NCBI GenBank assembly: GCA_000818095.1
Contig: CP009416.1
Coordinates: 128,501-192,500 of the forward strand
DNA: 64,000 nt
DNA from: Jeotgalibacillus malaysiensis
GTDB lineage: Bacteria; Bacillota; Bacilli; Bacillales; Jeotgalibacillaceae
Direction: 5' to 3'
Below are positions 63,846 through 64,000 of the stretch, piece by piece. The stretch's first letter is position 1, and the number at the start of each line of letters is the position of its first letter. The position numbers were made by a program, and so were the translations under genes. The notes under the pieces are model-generated. The model had not been told where the DNA came from and did not search any database. It saw nothing but the letters and a program-made list of their open reading frames with translations.

Positions 63846-63993
63846 GTCGCTTGAGAGAGCAACACCGCATTTCTTCCTTATAAAGAAGGAAGCGTGAAGA
63901 AACATTTGAACCTTGAAAACTAAACAACCAAACGTCAACGTTTTAAGATTTTAAGTCTTTTTCGAACAAAAAAGACATGAGCTTTTCAAACAC
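63846..63993 (+). promoter_or_regulatory. 16S rRNA leader region
   Basis: Carries a hairpin (TTCTTCCTT/AAGAAGGAA, about 63871-63891), then CCTTGAAAACTAAACAACC, typical of Bacillus rrn leaders, and a GACATGAGCTTTTCAAAC segment directly before the 16S gene. The window's last bases (TTTACGG, 63994-64000) are probably the 5' end of 16S rRNA, whose next bases would read AGAGTTTGATC. Confidence 0.8.
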
Positions 63994-64000
63994 TTTACGG
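63994..64000 (+). rRNA. 16S rRNA, first bases only
   Basis: The final TTTACGG fits the start of Bacillus 16S rRNA (TTTATCGGAGAGTTTGAT in B. subtilis); the gene continues outside the window. The call rests on the leader and promoters upstream. Confidence 0.6.

Overview
The window is a chromosome segment from an endospore-forming, low-to-moderate GC Bacillota of the order Bacillales. The gene order nusG-rplK-rplA-rplJ-rplL-ybxB-rpoB-rpoC-rplGB-rpsL-rpsG-fusA-tuf-(S10/spc/alpha operons)-ecfA1A2T-truA-rplM-rpsI-cwlD-salA-gerD-kbaA-pdaB-rrn is the Bacillus subtilis order. The sporulation/germination genes cwlD, gerD and kbaA also point to a spore former. I suspect a Planococcaceae/Jeotgalibacillus-like genus, but this is only an inference from overall appearance.

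Layout: (1) 1-16660 holds transcription and translation core genes: the nusG 3' end, rplK-rplA, an L10-leader-controlled rplJL, a methyltransferase, rpoBC and the str operon (rplGB, rpsL, rpsG, fusA, tuf). (2) 17080-17544 is an unrecognised small gene. (3) 17569-32814 is the S10-spc-alpha supercluster from rpsJ to rplQ, with secY, adk, map, a KOW protein, infA and rpoA. (4) 33126-36524 holds a palindromic repeat, the ECF-transporter energy module and truA. (5) 36934-37990 is rplM-rpsI behind an L13-leader-like structure. (6) 38043-40611 holds a 21-bp repeat array, an IS3-family element beside it, and a cwlD that carries an in-frame stop. (7) 40677 is salA. (8) 42394-55466 is an accessory island between salA and gerD: a Tad/Flp-type pilus locus (cpaB, tadZ, tadA, tadB, tadC, pilin, vWA lipoprotein, pseudopilins), two membrane proteins, a secreted Gly-rich protein and a tandem family of about 260-aa paralogues with one decayed remnant. 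(9) 55508-63602 holds gerD and kbaA, then a sortase with two near-identical cell-wall-anchored substrates, an RskA-type anti-sigma factor with its ECF sigma factor, and a degenerate pdaB-like gene. (10) 63720-64000 holds tandem promoters and the leader of an rrn operon; the 16S gene begins at the window edge.

The most unusual content is between the genes. Six inter-operon gaps (11557, 16786, 36554, 41792, 38043 and 57047) carry arrays of a degenerate 21-bp unit built on RTGANNNRAWT. Each has the same architecture: four units, an extra 9 bp (a 30-bp step), then four more units. The three bases after TGA are largely shared within an array but differ between loci (CCC, ATC, AGG, or variable). 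I do not recognise a named element with this design. A second, unrelated palindromic repeat of about 130 bp occurs twice (526-656 and 33126-33252). The sortase region is a likely self-contained regulon, because the ECF sigma gene and one substrate gene share an almost identical non-SigA promoter.
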